Made by a program: the position numbers and the translations under genes
Source of the DNA: Planctomycetota bacterium
Lineage (GTDB): Bacteria > Planctomycetota > UBA1135 > GCA-002686595
Assembly (NCBI GenBank): GCA_016779205.1
Contig: JADHOC010000013.1
Span: 85,235 to 149,234, forward strand
Reading direction: 5' to 3'
Length of the DNA stretch: 64,000 bases
Part shown: positions 27,428 through 37,003 of the stretch, piece after piece
How the letters are laid out: every line of letters begins with the position of its first letter
How positions within the stretch are numbered: the first letter of the stretch is position 1
Notes under the pieces: generated by a model
The model's database searches: none
Seen by the model: the letters and a program-made list of their open reading frames with translations, nothing else
What the model was told of the DNA's origin: nothing

Positions 27428-29419
27428 TCAGCGATCGGTGAGCTTGAAGTCGAGGCCCGAGAGGACCTGTCCGTTCTGCACCGTGATCGTGCGCTGGGTG
27501 CGCTTGAGGTCGCTGTTCTCCTGGAAGGGGCTGTCCCCGCCCTTGCGGGCCCGAGTCGCGTGGATCTTGTAGGAGCCAGCGCGGATGTTCTTCACCGAGA
27601 ATTCCCCCTGGGGGTTGGTCGAGGCCGTGTGCTGGCTGCCTCCCGCCGAGGTGGGATACATCTTGACCACGGCGCCGGCCATGGGGGAGCCGTTCGGGCC
27701 GAGGACCATGCCCGCCACCACGGCGCCCTTCTCCAGCTGGATGGACGGGGCAGCGAACTCCTGCCCCTCGGCGACGATCAGGTCCTTCACGTACTTGACC
27801 GCGTAGTCGCGGTGCCGGACCACCAGCTGGTAGTTGGCGGGCGTCAGGGCCGTGAGCCTGTAGGTCCCGTCTGCCCCTGACTTGGCGGAGGTCTCCGTGG
27901 CATTGCCGGGGGCGGCCGCGCCGAGGGACTGCCAGAAGAGGTCGTCCGACCACTCCTTGTCTCGGGTCTCGATGACGGCGCCCTCCAGGGGCTGACCATT
28001 CTCGCCGAGGACCGTCCCGGCGATGGTCCCGCCGCGCGTCATGCGGATCACGACGCCCGAGAAGTCCGTCCCGGCCTGCACCTGGAAGGGGTCCGAGCTG
28101 GTCTCGGCGTACCTCGCGGCGATGGCCTCAACGATGAACTCGCCGGCCTTGGGGGCGAGGAGCTCGAACCGACCGCCGGTGTTCTCGAAGCGGGTCTTCG
28201 TGCCCGGCACGGCGGACGAGAGGCCGTCGCTGTTCGCGATGGATTGGCGGAGCTGGACTTCGAAGCGATCGAGGGGCTTACCGCTGGCAAGGTCGACGAC
28301 CTGGCCCGAGATCATCGGGAGCGGCTGGAGGGTGATGGACACGTCCATCTCGCCCGAATCCACCCGGGTGCGGGCCTCCGGCTTGTAACGCGGGTGGCGA
28401 GCCACGAGCTGGTAGGGGCCCGGGTTGATGTCCGCGATCTCGAACTCACCGGTCTCGCCAGTCTTGCACGTGGTCGCGGAGCGCGCCTTCACGTTGTTGA
28501 CCGAGTAGGCCTCGATCGTGACCCCGGGGATCGCCTCTCCGGTGTCCTCGGCAATCACGGTGCCAGCGATGAGCGACGCGACCTCGAGGACAAAGTCCTT
28601 CTCGGTGTCCTTGCCTTCCAGGACAGGGATCCCGAGCTCGGTGATCGAGCCGTAGCCGTCCGCGGAGATGCGCATGGCGTAGTTGGCGCCCGGGGCGACG
28701 TTGTTGAACTGGAACAGGCCGCTCTCGTCCGACTCGACCTCGACGGCGCCGTTGGTCTGGTTCGCGTCAGCCACGCGCACGTTGAACACGCTCTGGGACA
28801 GGACCAGCTTGGCGCCGCTCACGAAGTTACCGCCGGAGTCCGTCACGCGACCGCGCACCACGACGCCGGTCCCGAGCGTGATGGCCGGGACCTCCGTGAC
28901 CTTGCCGTCCTGCACGACGATGGAGGGGACCTCCGTGCGGGTGTAGCCCGCCATGGTCGCGATCAGCGCGTAGTCCGAGAAGACCGGAACGCCGTCGAAC
29001 TCGAAGGTGCCGTCCGAGCCCGTGAGCGTGTTGACGTCCTTCGAGGGGTCCGGGTCGGCCAGGAAGAACGACTCGGAGCCGAAGCGGGTGAGGGTGACCT
29101 GGGCGCCGCCCACCGGCTTGCCTTCGGGGTCGACGACCTCGCCGCGGAGGATCCCGGTGCCGAGCGCGACGGAGGCGAGCTCGTCATCGCCAACCGTGGT
29201 CGGGACGGTCCCGATATCGCCGATCTCCCGGCCGCCCGTGTCTCCCACGCCGACGAGGTTGCCCGACATGCTGTCCTGCCCGGACGGGGCGTCCTTCTCG
29301 ACGACAACGTCCACCGTCGCGTCGGCATCGCCTTCCTCCGTGGTGGAGACGGCGAAGACGGTGAAGAACAGCCCTGCGGCGACGAGCACCAGGGTGATGA
29401 GAGCGATGAGGAACTTCAT
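27428..29419 (-). CDS. membrane-anchored multi-repeat carboxypeptidase-regulatory-like protein
   Basis: The 663-residue product has an N-terminal membrane helix (about 3-24), an acidic/Gly linker, and then six or seven tandem Ig-like carboxypeptidase-regulatory repeats. Each begins with a variant of GxVxDxxGxPhxGAxV: GEVVDPEGKPVGGAQV, GRVTDSGGNFVSGAKL, GTVIAEDTGEAIPGV, GQVVDLASGKPLDRF, GTVLGENGQPLEGAV and GMVLGPNGSPMAGAV. Each also carries a TGSDGTFEFD-type strand. Such stacks form rods in surface or periplasmic proteins. No enzymatic domain is present. It is flanked by a 318-nt gap upstream and a hairpin terminator downstream, so it is probably monocistronic. Confidence 0.8.
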   Translation of the reverse strand: MKFLIALITLVLVAAGLFFTVFAVSTTEEGDADATVDVVVEKDAPSGQDSMSGNLVGVGDTGGREIGDIGTVPTTVGDDELASVALGTGILRGEVVDPEGKPVGGAQVTLTRFGSESFFLADPDPSKDVNTLTGSDGTFEFDGVPVFSDYALIATMAGYTRTEVPSIVVQDGKVTEVPAITLGTGVVVRGRVTDSGGNFVSGAKLVLSQSVFNVRVADANQTNGAVEVESDESGLFQFNNVAPGANYAMRISADGYGSITELGIPVLEGKDTEKDFVLEVASLIAGTVIAEDTGEAIPGVTIEAYSVNNVKARSATTCKTGETGEFEIADINPGPYQLVARHPRYKPEARTRVDSGEMDVSITLQPLPMISGQVVDLASGKPLDRFEVQLRQSIANSDGLSSAVPGTKTRFENTGGRFELLAPKAGEFIVEAIAARYAETSSDPFQVQAGTDFSGVVIRMTRGGTIAGTVLGENGQPLEGAVIETRDKEWSDDLFWQSLGAAAPGNATETSAKSGADGTYRLTALTPANYQLVVRHRDYAVKYVKDLIVAEGQEFAAPSIQLEKGAVVAGMVLGPNGSPMAGAVVKMYPTSAGGSQHTASTNPQGEFSVKNIRAGSYKIHATRARKGGDSPFQENSDLKRTQRTITVQNGQVLSGLDFKLTDR

Positions 29420-29737
29420 TTCGGCGGAGCGGAGGGCCTTGGAGGCGTCTGTGGAGGGGCAGAGAGCCCCCGAGGAGTGGACAGACGTTGTGTCAGTGCG
29501 GGTTCTTCCCGGGAGCCGCCAAGAATGTTGGTGAGGGCTCGGAATGGGTTGGCGACGGACGTTACGCGCGCTGGGGCTTCTATCGACCGTCGGGGCCGGC
29601 GCAGATGAGAGCGGCCGGCATCGGCGGCCCGGGAATCTGCGGCCATTTCCCTCTTCCTAGCCCATCGGTCGAGCAGGGGCCCATTGGAGGGGGCGCACGC
29701 CCCCGAATTCAGGCTCGCCCGAGGGGCCCCCGGGCGC
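29420..29737. other. intergenic stretch, no convincing gene
   Basis: No frame here has conserved features. A short hairpin (GGGGGCG at 29689-29695 and CGCCCCC at 29698-29704) lies about 33 nt beyond the stop of the leftward gene at 29738-30283 and may be its terminator, though it lacks a U-tract. The right part of the gap, next to 29419, should hold the promoter of the multi-repeat gene, but I see no clear -35/-10 pair. Confidence 0.4.
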
Positions 29738-30283
29738 TCAGCCGCGCGCGGCCGTGGGGGCGGCCCGGTCCACGGACTCGAGGGACGTGGGCAGGGCGCT
29801 CTCCCAGAGCGCGATGCCGCCGATGAAGTAGGCGAAGATCAGCAGCTCGAGGTCGATCTTGCGGTAGGTGCAGAGCGTGGCGCCGCGGCTGAAGAGCCCG
29901 TGCTTCGACTCCGCCACCAGGCCCGACTTGGTGCCGACGATGCGCCACCCTCGCTCGAAGCCCAGGGTCGGGACCAGCCGCAGGGGCTTGCCCCCGGTCC
30001 ACATCTCGATGGTCCGCCGCATGAAGCCGGGGCGGATCGTGGATCCGAGCCATTCACGGGCCTCGGTCCAGCAGGCGAACTGCGCCCGGAGGAGCCCGGG
30101 GTCACGCCGGATCTCGACCACCTCGCCCTTCAGCGGACGCCAGGTCGCGCCCACGATCAGCCCGAGGCGATTTCGAGACACCTGAAGGGTCCCGACCTCG
30201 TTTCCCTCCTCATCGCTGAGGACATGGCGGGGCGACAGGAATCCGGAGACGCTGGTCGTGTAGGTCTTCTTGGGGGAGGGCAT
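29738..30283 (-). CDS. conserved-looking protein of unknown function with C-terminal membrane segment
   Basis: The 181-residue product starts MPSPKKTYTTS and has a beta-rich body with VLSDEEGNEVGTLQVS and a repeated W/F spacing (RGWRIVGTKSGLVAES). This resembles the antiparallel barrel of scramblase/LURP-one-like proteins, but too weakly to assign. A hydrophobic segment near 147-162 (LELLIFAYFIGGIALW) is followed by a short acidic tail. It sits alone between two gaps, co-directional with its neighbours. Function unknown. Confidence 0.55.
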   Translation of the reverse strand: MPSPKKTYTTSVSGFLSPRHVLSDEEGNEVGTLQVSRNRLGLIVGATWRPLKGEVVEIRRDPGLLRAQFACWTEAREWLGSTIRPGFMRRTIEMWTGGKPLRLVPTLGFERGWRIVGTKSGLVAESKHGLFSRGATLCTYRKIDLELLIFAYFIGGIALWESALPTSLESVDRAAPTAARG

Positions 30284-30378
30284 GGTCCGAGTCCAAGGGC
30301 GATATCGGCCGGAAGGGTACCCGTGCTTGTCTCTCGGGTCAGATTCCGTCTTCCGATTCGCATTCCATGGGAGGAAGC

Positions 30379-31545
30379 TCAGTCCGCCGCGAGCATGGTG
30401 AGGGTCGCGTAGGCCTCGCAGACGGCCGCTGCCCCGCGCTCCACGTCGTCCTGCGTCGAACTGTCAGGTGTCCCTTGGTGAGCCAGTGAGAACCGCAGGG
30501 AGGACGCCGCGAGGTCCGCGTCGACGCCCATGGCCAGCAGGACGGGGGACGGAGCGGCCTGGGTCGCGTTGCAGGCCGAGCCGGCGCTGACCTCGACCCC
30601 CTGGGCGTTGAGCACGCCAAGGAGCGCCGCGGCGTCCAGTCCCGTGCCCGCGAGGTCGAAGCCCAGGTTCGTGGTGTTGGAGGCTCGATGGGCGGGGTCG
30701 CCGTGCACCACGGTCCCGGGGCAACTCTCCAACACGAGGCGCTCGAGCAGGTCCCGGCGCGAGGCGATCTCCGCCTGGGCCTCCTCGGAGGCAGCCAGCG
30801 CGGCTGCGCGCTCCGCAGCGGCACCCATACCGACGATCCCGGGGACGTTCTCGGTCCCGGCGCGCCGACCATCCTCCTGGGGGCCACCGGCCAGGAGGGG
30901 AGTGATGGGCGCGCCCTCGCGCACGTAGAGCGCGCCGATTCCCCGGGGCCCGTGGAACTTGTGGGCCGAGAGGCCGAGGTAGTCGCAGCCCAGCTGCTCC
31001 ACGTCGATGACCATCTTGCCCGGGGCCTGCACGGCGTCCACGTGGAAGAGGACGCCGCGCTCCTGGCAGGCGGCGCCGATGGCCCCCAGATCGCTGATGA
31101 CCCCGGTCTCGTTGTTGAGGAGGATGAGCGAGACCATGGCGGGCCCCTCGGCGATGGCTGCCATCACGGCGTCCTGGTCCAACGCGCCGGTCCGGTCCAC
31201 CGCGACCTCGACCACCGCTCCCGCGCGCTCGGCGCACTTGCGTGTGGCGCTGTGTTCCGCCGTGGAGATGACGGTGGGTCGCCCCGGGGTCGCCGCGGCC
31301 GCGCTGTGGAACGCCAGCGATGTGCTCTCCGAACCGCAGGAGGTGAACACGATGGAGGAGGGGGTGCGCGCGCCGACGAGGGCGGCCACCGCCTCACGCC
31401 CGAGGCGCACGGCGCGGGCAGCCTCCCGGCCAGCTTCATGAGCGGCGGAGGGGTTCGCGCCCGGTCGGCCGAGCCAGGGGAGCATGGCCTGGATCACCGG
31501 GTCCGAGGCGGCCGTGGTGGCGTTGCAGTCGAAGTGGAGGGGCAT
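30379..31545 (-). CDS. cysteine desulfurase (NifS/IscS-like, class V aminotransferase fold)
   Basis: The enzyme would take sulfur from cysteine with pyridoxal phosphate to build iron-sulfur clusters or thiolated RNA. The 388-residue protein has FDCNATT at the N-terminus, H98 in AEHSA, D170 in HVDAVQ, the PLP lysine K196 in SAHKFHGPRG and the sulfur-carrying C325 in SAGSACNAT. The short catalytic loop fits the NifS/IscS group rather than SufS. No scaffold gene (iscU, sufU, nifU) is adjacent; cyaY is 14 kb away. Divergent from the YugP-like peptidase. Confidence 0.9.
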   Translation of the reverse strand: MPLHFDCNATTAASDPVIQAMLPWLGRPGANPSAAHEAGREAARAVRLGREAVAALVGARTPSSIVFTSCGSESTSLAFHSAAAATPGRPTVISTAEHSATRKCAERAGAVVEVAVDRTGALDQDAVMAAIAEGPAMVSLILLNNETGVISDLGAIGAACQERGVLFHVDAVQAPGKMVIDVEQLGCDYLGLSAHKFHGPRGIGALYVREGAPITPLLAGGPQEDGRRAGTENVPGIVGMGAAAERAAALAASEEAQAEIASRRDLLERLVLESCPGTVVHGDPAHRASNTTNLGFDLAGTGLDAAALLGVLNAQGVEVSAGSACNATQAAPSPVLLAMGVDADLAASSLRFSLAHQGTPDSSTQDDVERGAAAVCEAYATLTMLAAD

Positions 31546-31654
31546 GACCTCCAGGATTGTAGACCCTCCCCGGAGTCAGGCGGGGGGTCGGATAGGGGGC
31601 TCTGGAATCCCTGCGGCCTCCCGGCCTATAAGGGAGGGAGGACCCACCGGAACC

Positions 31655-32356
31655 ATGCTCTTCGATCCCGTCTACTGGCTCATTCTCGGCCCCTGTCTGT
31701 TGCTCGGCTTCTGGGCCAGCTCGCGGGTCAAGTCCACCTTCAACGAGTACGCCCAGGTTGGTGTGAGCAGCGGCATGTCGGGCGCCCAGGCGGCGGCCGC
31801 TGTGGCGCGGGCCGGCGGGGCCGTGGTGACGATCGAGCGCGCGAGCGGCTTCCTCTCCGACCACTACGACCCCCGGACCAAGACCCTCCGGCTCTCCCCC
31901 GAGGTCCACGACGGGCGGTCGGTGTCGGCCATCGCCGTGGGGGCTCACGAAGCAGGCCACGCGATCCAGGACGCGAAGGGATACCACTGGCTGGGCATGC
32001 GCTCGGCGCTGGTCCCCGCGGTCCAGTTCGGCTCACGGTTCTGGACCTTGCCGCTGATCCTCGGCCTCTTCATGCAGGCGACGGCCCTGGGCGGCCTGCT
32101 CATGGCCGCGGGGATCGGGCTCCTCTCGATCACGGTCCTCTTCCAACTCGTCACGCTCCCGGTGGAGTTCGACGCTTCCAACCGGGCCAAGCTGGTGCTG
32201 GCGGAGGCTGGCATCGCGCGGACGGACGCGGAGCGGCACGGCGTGGACCGGGTCCTCGGGGCAGCGGCGATGACCTACGTGGCGGGCGCCATCTCCGCGG
32301 TGGCGACGCTGGCCTACTACGTGTCGCTGTTCCTCGGGGCGCAGCGGGACAGCTAA
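31655..32356 (+). CDS. YugP-type neutral zinc metallopeptidase (DUF2266 family)
   Basis: The 233-residue integral membrane protein has an N-terminal helix (about 6-24), a soluble loop with the zinc signature AHEAGHAIQ, then three hydrophobic segments. RLSPEVHDGRSV and FDASNRAK, seen in the family, flank the site and the last helices. The physiological substrate is unknown. The ATG at 31655 is preceded by a purine-rich GGAGGA 12 nt upstream. A 6-bp inverted repeat (CCTCCC at 31617-31622, GGGAGG at 31632-31637) lies just before the ribosome-binding site. Confidence 0.85.
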   Translation: MLFDPVYWLILGPCLLLGFWASSRVKSTFNEYAQVGVSSGMSGAQAAAAVARAGGAVVTIERASGFLSDHYDPRTKTLRLSPEVHDGRSVSAIAVGAHEAGHAIQDAKGYHWLGMRSALVPAVQFGSRFWTLPLILGLFMQATALGGLLMAAGIGLLSITVLFQLVTLPVEFDASNRAKLVLAEAGIARTDAERHGVDRVLGAAAMTYVAGAISAVATLAYYVSLFLGAQRDS

Positions 32357-32367
32357 GGGGGCCGACG

Positions 32368-32394
32368 CGGCCACCAGGCGGCCACCAGGCGGCC
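32368..32394. repeat. 11-bp tandem repeat, about 2.5 copies
   Basis: CGGCCACCAGG occurs at 32368-32378 and 32379-32389, followed by a partial copy CGGCC. It lies 12 nt after the stop of the YugP-like gene. A GCCCCT/AGGGGC hairpin follows at 32420-32433 and may help end that transcript. The repeat is too short to have an obvious function. Confidence 0.5.
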
Positions 32395-32531
32395 GGCTGC
32401 GACGTCCTGACGCCTCGGGGCCCCTCCAGGGGCGTGCGGAGACTCTCGGCCGGGCGGAGGGTCCCCTGGTGACGGCGCGCGGGTACCCTCTCGGGCTCAC
32501 TCCTTGCCGCCCTTCCCCCCAGGTGACCCCC

Positions 32532-33923
32532 TTGGACCGCCTCACTCTCGACTACACGAACGTCCTCTCCGACGCCATCGGCCCCAAGCACGGCCTCGAG
32601 CTGGCTGACCTCGAGGCGCTCTCCGAGCGCTCCGAGGCCGCGCTCGCCGCCGTCCAGGCCCGGCGGGACCAGGACCTGCGCTGGTTGGACCTGCCTCACC
32701 AGTCCGCCGTCCAGCAGGACGTCATGGACTACGCAGCCTCGGTTCAGGGCCAGTTCGAGAACGTGGTCGTCCTCGGCATCGGCGGGTCGGCCCTGGGGAA
32801 CCGCGCCCTGCACCGGGCGCTCTCGAGCCCCTTCCACGACATCCAGCCGCCGGCGGGCATGCCCCGGCTCTACGTGCTGGACAACGTGGACCCCGACCTC
32901 GTGGGCGAGTTCCTGGACACGGTGGACCCCAAGACCTGCCTCTTCAACGTCATCTCCAAGTCCGGGTCGACGGCGGAGACCATGAGCCAGTTCCTGGTGC
33001 TGCGTGAGCGCCTGATCGCGGCCCTGGGGAAGGAGGGGCACCGCCGACACATGGTCGTGACCACCGACGCCGAGAAGGGCGTGCTGCGCCCGATCGTCGA
33101 GTCGGAGGGCTACCAGTCCTTCATCGTCCCCGACGGCGTGGGCGGCCGCTTCAGTGTGCTCTCCCCGGTGGGCCTGGTGTCCAGCGCCCTGATCGGCATC
33201 GATGTGCCGGGCCTCCTGGCCGGCGCCGCCGACATGGATGAGCGCTGCCGCGAGGCGCCGCTCATGGAGAATCCCGCGCTCGTCTACGCGGCCATCCAGT
33301 ACCTGATGCAGGAGAAGAAGGGGAACCCGATGTCGGTGACCTTCTCCTACAGCCAGCGCCTCGCCTGCGTGGGGGACTGGTACGCCCAGCTCCTCGCGGA
33401 GTCGATCGGCAAGCGCCTCTCCCGTGATGGTGAGGAGGTCTTCGCCGGCCCGACCCCGGTCTCTGCCATCGGCGTTACCGACCAGCACAGCCAGGTTCAG
33501 CTCTACGTGGAGGGTCCCCACGACAAGTGGTTCACCCTCCTCTCCGTTGATCGGCCGGACCACACGGTCGAGATCCCGAGGGCCTTCGAGGAGCACGACG
33601 CGCTCGCCTACCTGGGCGGTCGCACCATGAATGAGCTCTTCGCCGCGGAGCGCGACGGGACTCGCATCGCGCTGACCGACGCCAAGCGCCCGAACGTCAC
33701 CGTGTCCTTCCCCGCGGTCACCGCCCACCACGTGGGCCAGTACCTCTACCTGATGGAGCTCGCCGTCGCCGTGATGGGGGAGCACTACGGGGTGGACGCC
33801 TTCGATCAGCCTGGCGTCGAGGCCGGCAAGGTGGCCGCGTACGCCCTGATGGGGCGGAGCGGCTACGAGGAGCGCCGCGCCGAGATCGAGAAGAGCCTCA
33901 GCGGACCCCGGCGGACGGTCTGA
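32532..33923 (+). CDS. pgi: glucose-6-phosphate isomerase
   Basis: Pgi interconverts glucose-6-phosphate and fructose-6-phosphate in glycolysis and gluconeogenesis. The 463-residue product carries VVVLGIGGSALGNR, FNVISKSGSTAET for phosphate binding, GVGGRFSVLSPVGL and QHSQVQLYVEGP, all family signatures. The TTG at 32532 is preferred because AGGTGA lies 5 nt upstream; a GTG at 32523 or a longer start at 32469 is possible. The universal stress protein gene starts 4 nt after the stop, suggesting an operon. Confidence 0.94.
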   Translation: MDRLTLDYTNVLSDAIGPKHGLELADLEALSERSEAALAAVQARRDQDLRWLDLPHQSAVQQDVMDYAASVQGQFENVVVLGIGGSALGNRALHRALSSPFHDIQPPAGMPRLYVLDNVDPDLVGEFLDTVDPKTCLFNVISKSGSTAETMSQFLVLRERLIAALGKEGHRRHMVVTTDAEKGVLRPIVESEGYQSFIVPDGVGGRFSVLSPVGLVSSALIGIDVPGLLAGAADMDERCREAPLMENPALVYAAIQYLMQEKKGNPMSVTFSYSQRLACVGDWYAQLLAESIGKRLSRDGEEVFAGPTPVSAIGVTDQHSQVQLYVEGPHDKWFTLLSVDRPDHTVEIPRAFEEHDALAYLGGRTMNELFAAERDGTRIALTDAKRPNVTVSFPAVTAHHVGQYLYLMELAVAVMGEHYGVDAFDQPGVEAGKVAAYALMGRSGYEERRAEIEKSLSGPRRTV

Positions 33924-33927
33924 GCCC

Positions 33928-34818
33928 TTGGATACCCTCGAGCACATGGTCGTGGGCGTCAGCCTGCACCCCCGAACGGGCGTCCCCGACGTCGGCTCGG
34001 TGCGGGCCGCACGTCAGGCGGCCTGGCTCGCCTCGCGGACCGGCGCGCGCGTCACGTTGCTCCACGCCGCCTGGGCGGAGGATGGCAGCGGGCCCGTCGA
34101 GCTCGCCGCCAAGGCCGCGGAGGAGCTCGAGGAGCTGCGCGGGCTCGTGGAGGCGGACGGGGCCAGCGCGGCGATCCGGATCGTCGAGGACTACCCCTGG
34201 CTCGCGCTCTGCCGCGCGGCCCTCGATGATGGGGCGGAGCTCGTCCTCGCGGGCAAGCGCTCCGTCGCCGAGCGGGGCCGGAGGCAGATCGGGAGCACGG
34301 CGGTCAAGCTGCTTCGCAAATGCCCGGTGCCGGTCTGGCTGGTCAAGCCGGACCACGACCTGAACCACCGCCACGTGCTGGCGTGTACGGACTTCTCGCC
34401 CGTCACCGACGAGGCGCTCGCGGCGTCCGCGTGGCTGGCCGCGCAGTCCGACGGAGAGCTGCACCTGCTCCACGGCTGGAACCTCACCTGGTCGGAGCAG
34501 CGGGCCGCTGCGGACCTTTCCGAGGAGGACTACGCGGCGCGGGTGGAGGACGCACGGGTCCGCGCGCTCGCCTCGCTCGAGCGGCAGGCGGACGTCCTGG
34601 ACGTGGACCCGACGCTGCACCTCGAGCGCGGAGACCCGCACGTCCAGATCCTCGAGAAGGTGGAGCAGGAGCGCCCGGACGTCCTGGTCCTCGGCAGCCT
34701 CTCGAAGGGCGGGCGCCCTGGCTTCGATGTGGGGACCGTGGCGGAGCGGGTGCTCCCCCAGGTCGAGGAGTCGATCCTCTGCTTCAAGCCCAAGGACTTC
34801 GTCTGTCCGGTGTCCTGA
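33928..34818 (+). CDS. universal stress protein, tandem UspA domains
   Basis: The 296-residue protein has two Usp domains. Domain 1 (about 5-140) opens MVVGVSLHPRTG and ends with VKLLRKCPVPVWLVKPD. Domain 2 (about 147-293) opens RHVLACTDFSP and has LVLGSLSKGGRPGFDVGT, close to the ATP-binding G-2x-G-9x-G pattern. Tandem UspE-like proteins bind nucleotides or ligands and respond to stress. The TTG at 33928 is 4 nt after pgi; an ATG at 33946 is the alternative. The spacing and the permease 62 nt downstream suggest a metabolic-stress operon. Confidence 0.88.
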   Translation: MDTLEHMVVGVSLHPRTGVPDVGSVRAARQAAWLASRTGARVTLLHAAWAEDGSGPVELAAKAAEELEELRGLVEADGASAAIRIVEDYPWLALCRAALDDGAELVLAGKRSVAERGRRQIGSTAVKLLRKCPVPVWLVKPDHDLNHRHVLACTDFSPVTDEALAASAWLAAQSDGELHLLHGWNLTWSEQRAAADLSEEDYAARVEDARVRALASLERQADVLDVDPTLHLERGDPHVQILEKVEQERPDVLVLGSLSKGGRPGFDVGTVAERVLPQVEESILCFKPKDFVCPVS

Positions 34819-34880
34819 CCGACCGGGCGAACCGGGTTCGGATGGTGGGGGACGTGGGGTGACTCGCTACCCTGGGCGCG

Positions 34881-36983
34881 ATGGCACAGAGCGCTGAAAC
34901 AGGGAAGCTCACGAAGGAGCTGCGCCTGCTCGATGTGTACGCCCTGGCGACCGGAGCCACGCTCTCGGCGGGGCTCTTCCTCCTGCCGGGGATCGCCGCG
35001 GGCCAGGCTGGCGCGGCGATCACGCTCTGCTACCTGATCGCCGCGATCCCCCTGGTCCCGGCGGTCCTCTGCAAGGTCGAGCTGGCCACGGCGATGCCGA
35101 AGGCCGGCGGCACCTACTACTTCCTCGACCGGAGCCTCGGACCCCTGGCGGGCACGGTGGGCGGGATCGGCACCTGGCTGGCGCTGATCCTCAAGACGTC
35201 CTTCGCCCTGGTGGGCCTGGGCGCTTACGTCTCGCTCTACCTCGAGCCCAGCCCGCTGCTGACGAAGTCCATCGCCGTCGGCTTCGCCCTGCTGTTCGCC
35301 ATCGTGAACGCCCTCGGTGCGAAGAAGACCGCCGTGTTCCAGCGGCTCCTGGTGGGTGGGCTGATGATCATCCTCACGGTCTTCTCCGTCCTCGGCCTCC
35401 CGGAGATCGACCCCGCCGCATTCAGCGGCTTCTTCGCCTCCGGGCCGGACGCGATCATCGCCACGGCGGGCACGGTCTACATCTCCTACGTGGGTGTCAC
35501 CAAGGTCATCAGCGTGGCCGAGGAGATCAAGGACCCGGAGAAGACCCTCCCGCGCGCGGTCTTCCTCTCCATGCTCACCGCGGTGGTGATCTACCTGGTG
35601 ACCACGTCGGTGATGGTCGGCGTGGTTCCGATGGCGGAGCTCAGCGGCAGCGAGACGCCCATGGCCCAGGCGGCCGAGGTCATCGCAGGCAAGCTGGGGA
35701 TGGCGGTGATCACCCTCGCGGCGGTCCTCGCGTTCTTCTCGGTGGCCAACGCCGGCATCCTCAGCGCGTCGCGCTACCCGATGGCGATGGCGGGGGACAG
35801 CCTGCTGCCCCCGTCGCTCGCGCGCCTCGGCGGTCGAGGGACCCCGACCCGCTCCATCGCGCTGAGCGTGGGCATCGTCATCGCCATCGTCCTCTTCCTG
35901 GACCCCCTCGGGATCGCGAAGCTCGCGAGCTCGTTCCAGCTCTTCATCTTCGCGCTCGAGTGCCTCGCGGTCATCGTGATGCGCGAGAGTGGCCTCAGCT
36001 CCTACGACCCGGGTTTCCGGACCCCCCTGTACCCCTGGCTCCCGCTCTTCGGGATCTTCGCGCCCTTCTTCCTGATCGCGGCCATGGGGCTCATGCCGAC
36101 GCTCTTCAGCCTCGGCCTCGTGGCAGGAGGCGTCGCGTGGTACTGGACCTACGCGAAGGGCCGGGTGGAGCGCCGGGGCGCGGTCTTCCACGTGTTCGCG
36201 CGGCTGGGCGAGCAGCGCCACGAGGACCTGGACTCGGAGCTGAGGGGGATCCTGAAGCAGAAGGGGCTCAGGGACGAGGACCCCTTCGATCAGGTGGTGG
36301 TCACGGCCTCGGTCATCGACCTCGGCGAGAGAGAGGACTTCGACCTGCTCGTGGGCCGCGCGGCGAGCGCGCTGCACGCCCGGACCGGCACGGACGCGAA
36401 GACCTTCGTGGACGGGTTCACCGAGGGGACCAAGACTGGCGCCACCCCCGTCTCGAAGGGCGTCGCCCTCCCACACATGCACCTGGAGGGCCTCGATCGC
36501 CCCTTCCTGGTGCTGGCCAGGAGCCGGGCGAGCCTGACCATCGCAGGCGGCGACGTCTTCGGGCAGCAGACCAGCACCGACGGCGTGCACGCCGTGTTCT
36601 TCCTGGTGAGCCCCGCCGGGGACCCGAGCCAGCACCTGCGGATGTTGGCCCAGCTCGCGAGCAGGATCGACGAGGACCGCTTCATCGACGAGTGGTTGAG
36701 CGCGGACAACGAGGTCCAGCTGCGGGAGATCTTCCTGCGGAACGAGCGGTACATCTCCATCGAGGTCAAGCCCGGCCACCCGGCCGAGGCGCTCGCCGGC
36801 TGCCGGGTCCGGGAGCTCAGCCTCCCGGAGGAGTGCCTCGTGGTCGCCGTCCGCCGCGCTGGCCGGACGCTCGTCCCGCGCGGGGAGACCGTCCTCCTGA
36901 GCGGCGACCGGCTCCTCGTCATCGGTGAGCCGGTGCCCATCAGCGAGCTATACGGCCGCTTCGGAAAGCCGAGCGGGACCTGA
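34881..36983 (+). CDS. APC-family permease fused to PTS EIIA-like and RCK_C domains
   Basis: The 700-residue product has three modules. Residues 1 to about 430 form an APC amino-acid permease with about 12 helices (GATLSAGLFLLPG at helix 1, KAGGTYYFLDRSLGP, SVAEEIKDPEKTLPRA). Residues about 435-600 form an EIIA(Ntr/Fru)-like domain with VALPHMHLEG, where H532 aligns with the phosphorylated His. Residues about 620-695 look like an RCK_C/TrkA_C ligand-binding domain (RVRELSLPEECLVVAV, GDRLLVIGEP). This suggests substrate uptake controlled by phosphorylation and by a small ligand. The substrate cannot be read. Confidence 0.85.
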   Translation: MAQSAETGKLTKELRLLDVYALATGATLSAGLFLLPGIAAGQAGAAITLCYLIAAIPLVPAVLCKVELATAMPKAGGTYYFLDRSLGPLAGTVGGIGTWLALILKTSFALVGLGAYVSLYLEPSPLLTKSIAVGFALLFAIVNALGAKKTAVFQRLLVGGLMIILTVFSVLGLPEIDPAAFSGFFASGPDAIIATAGTVYISYVGVTKVISVAEEIKDPEKTLPRAVFLSMLTAVVIYLVTTSVMVGVVPMAELSGSETPMAQAAEVIAGKLGMAVITLAAVLAFFSVANAGILSASRYPMAMAGDSLLPPSLARLGGRGTPTRSIALSVGIVIAIVLFLDPLGIAKLASSFQLFIFALECLAVIVMRESGLSSYDPGFRTPLYPWLPLFGIFAPFFLIAAMGLMPTLFSLGLVAGGVAWYWTYAKGRVERRGAVFHVFARLGEQRHEDLDSELRGILKQKGLRDEDPFDQVVVTASVIDLGEREDFDLLVGRAASALHARTGTDAKTFVDGFTEGTKTGATPVSKGVALPHMHLEGLDRPFLVLARSRASLTIAGGDVFGQQTSTDGVHAVFFLVSPAGDPSQHLRMLAQLASRIDEDRFIDEWLSADNEVQLREIFLRNERYISIEVKPGHPAEALAGCRVRELSLPEECLVVAVRRAGRTLVPRGETVLLSGDRLLVIGEPVPISELYGRFGKPSGT

Positions 36984-37003
36984 ACCCGCCAGCTCGCCCC
37001 ACT

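Noticed and set aside
34530..36779. 749-codon open frame on the minus strand
   Set aside because: Antisense shadow of the permease-EIIA gene, low-complexity sequence, no recognisable fold.
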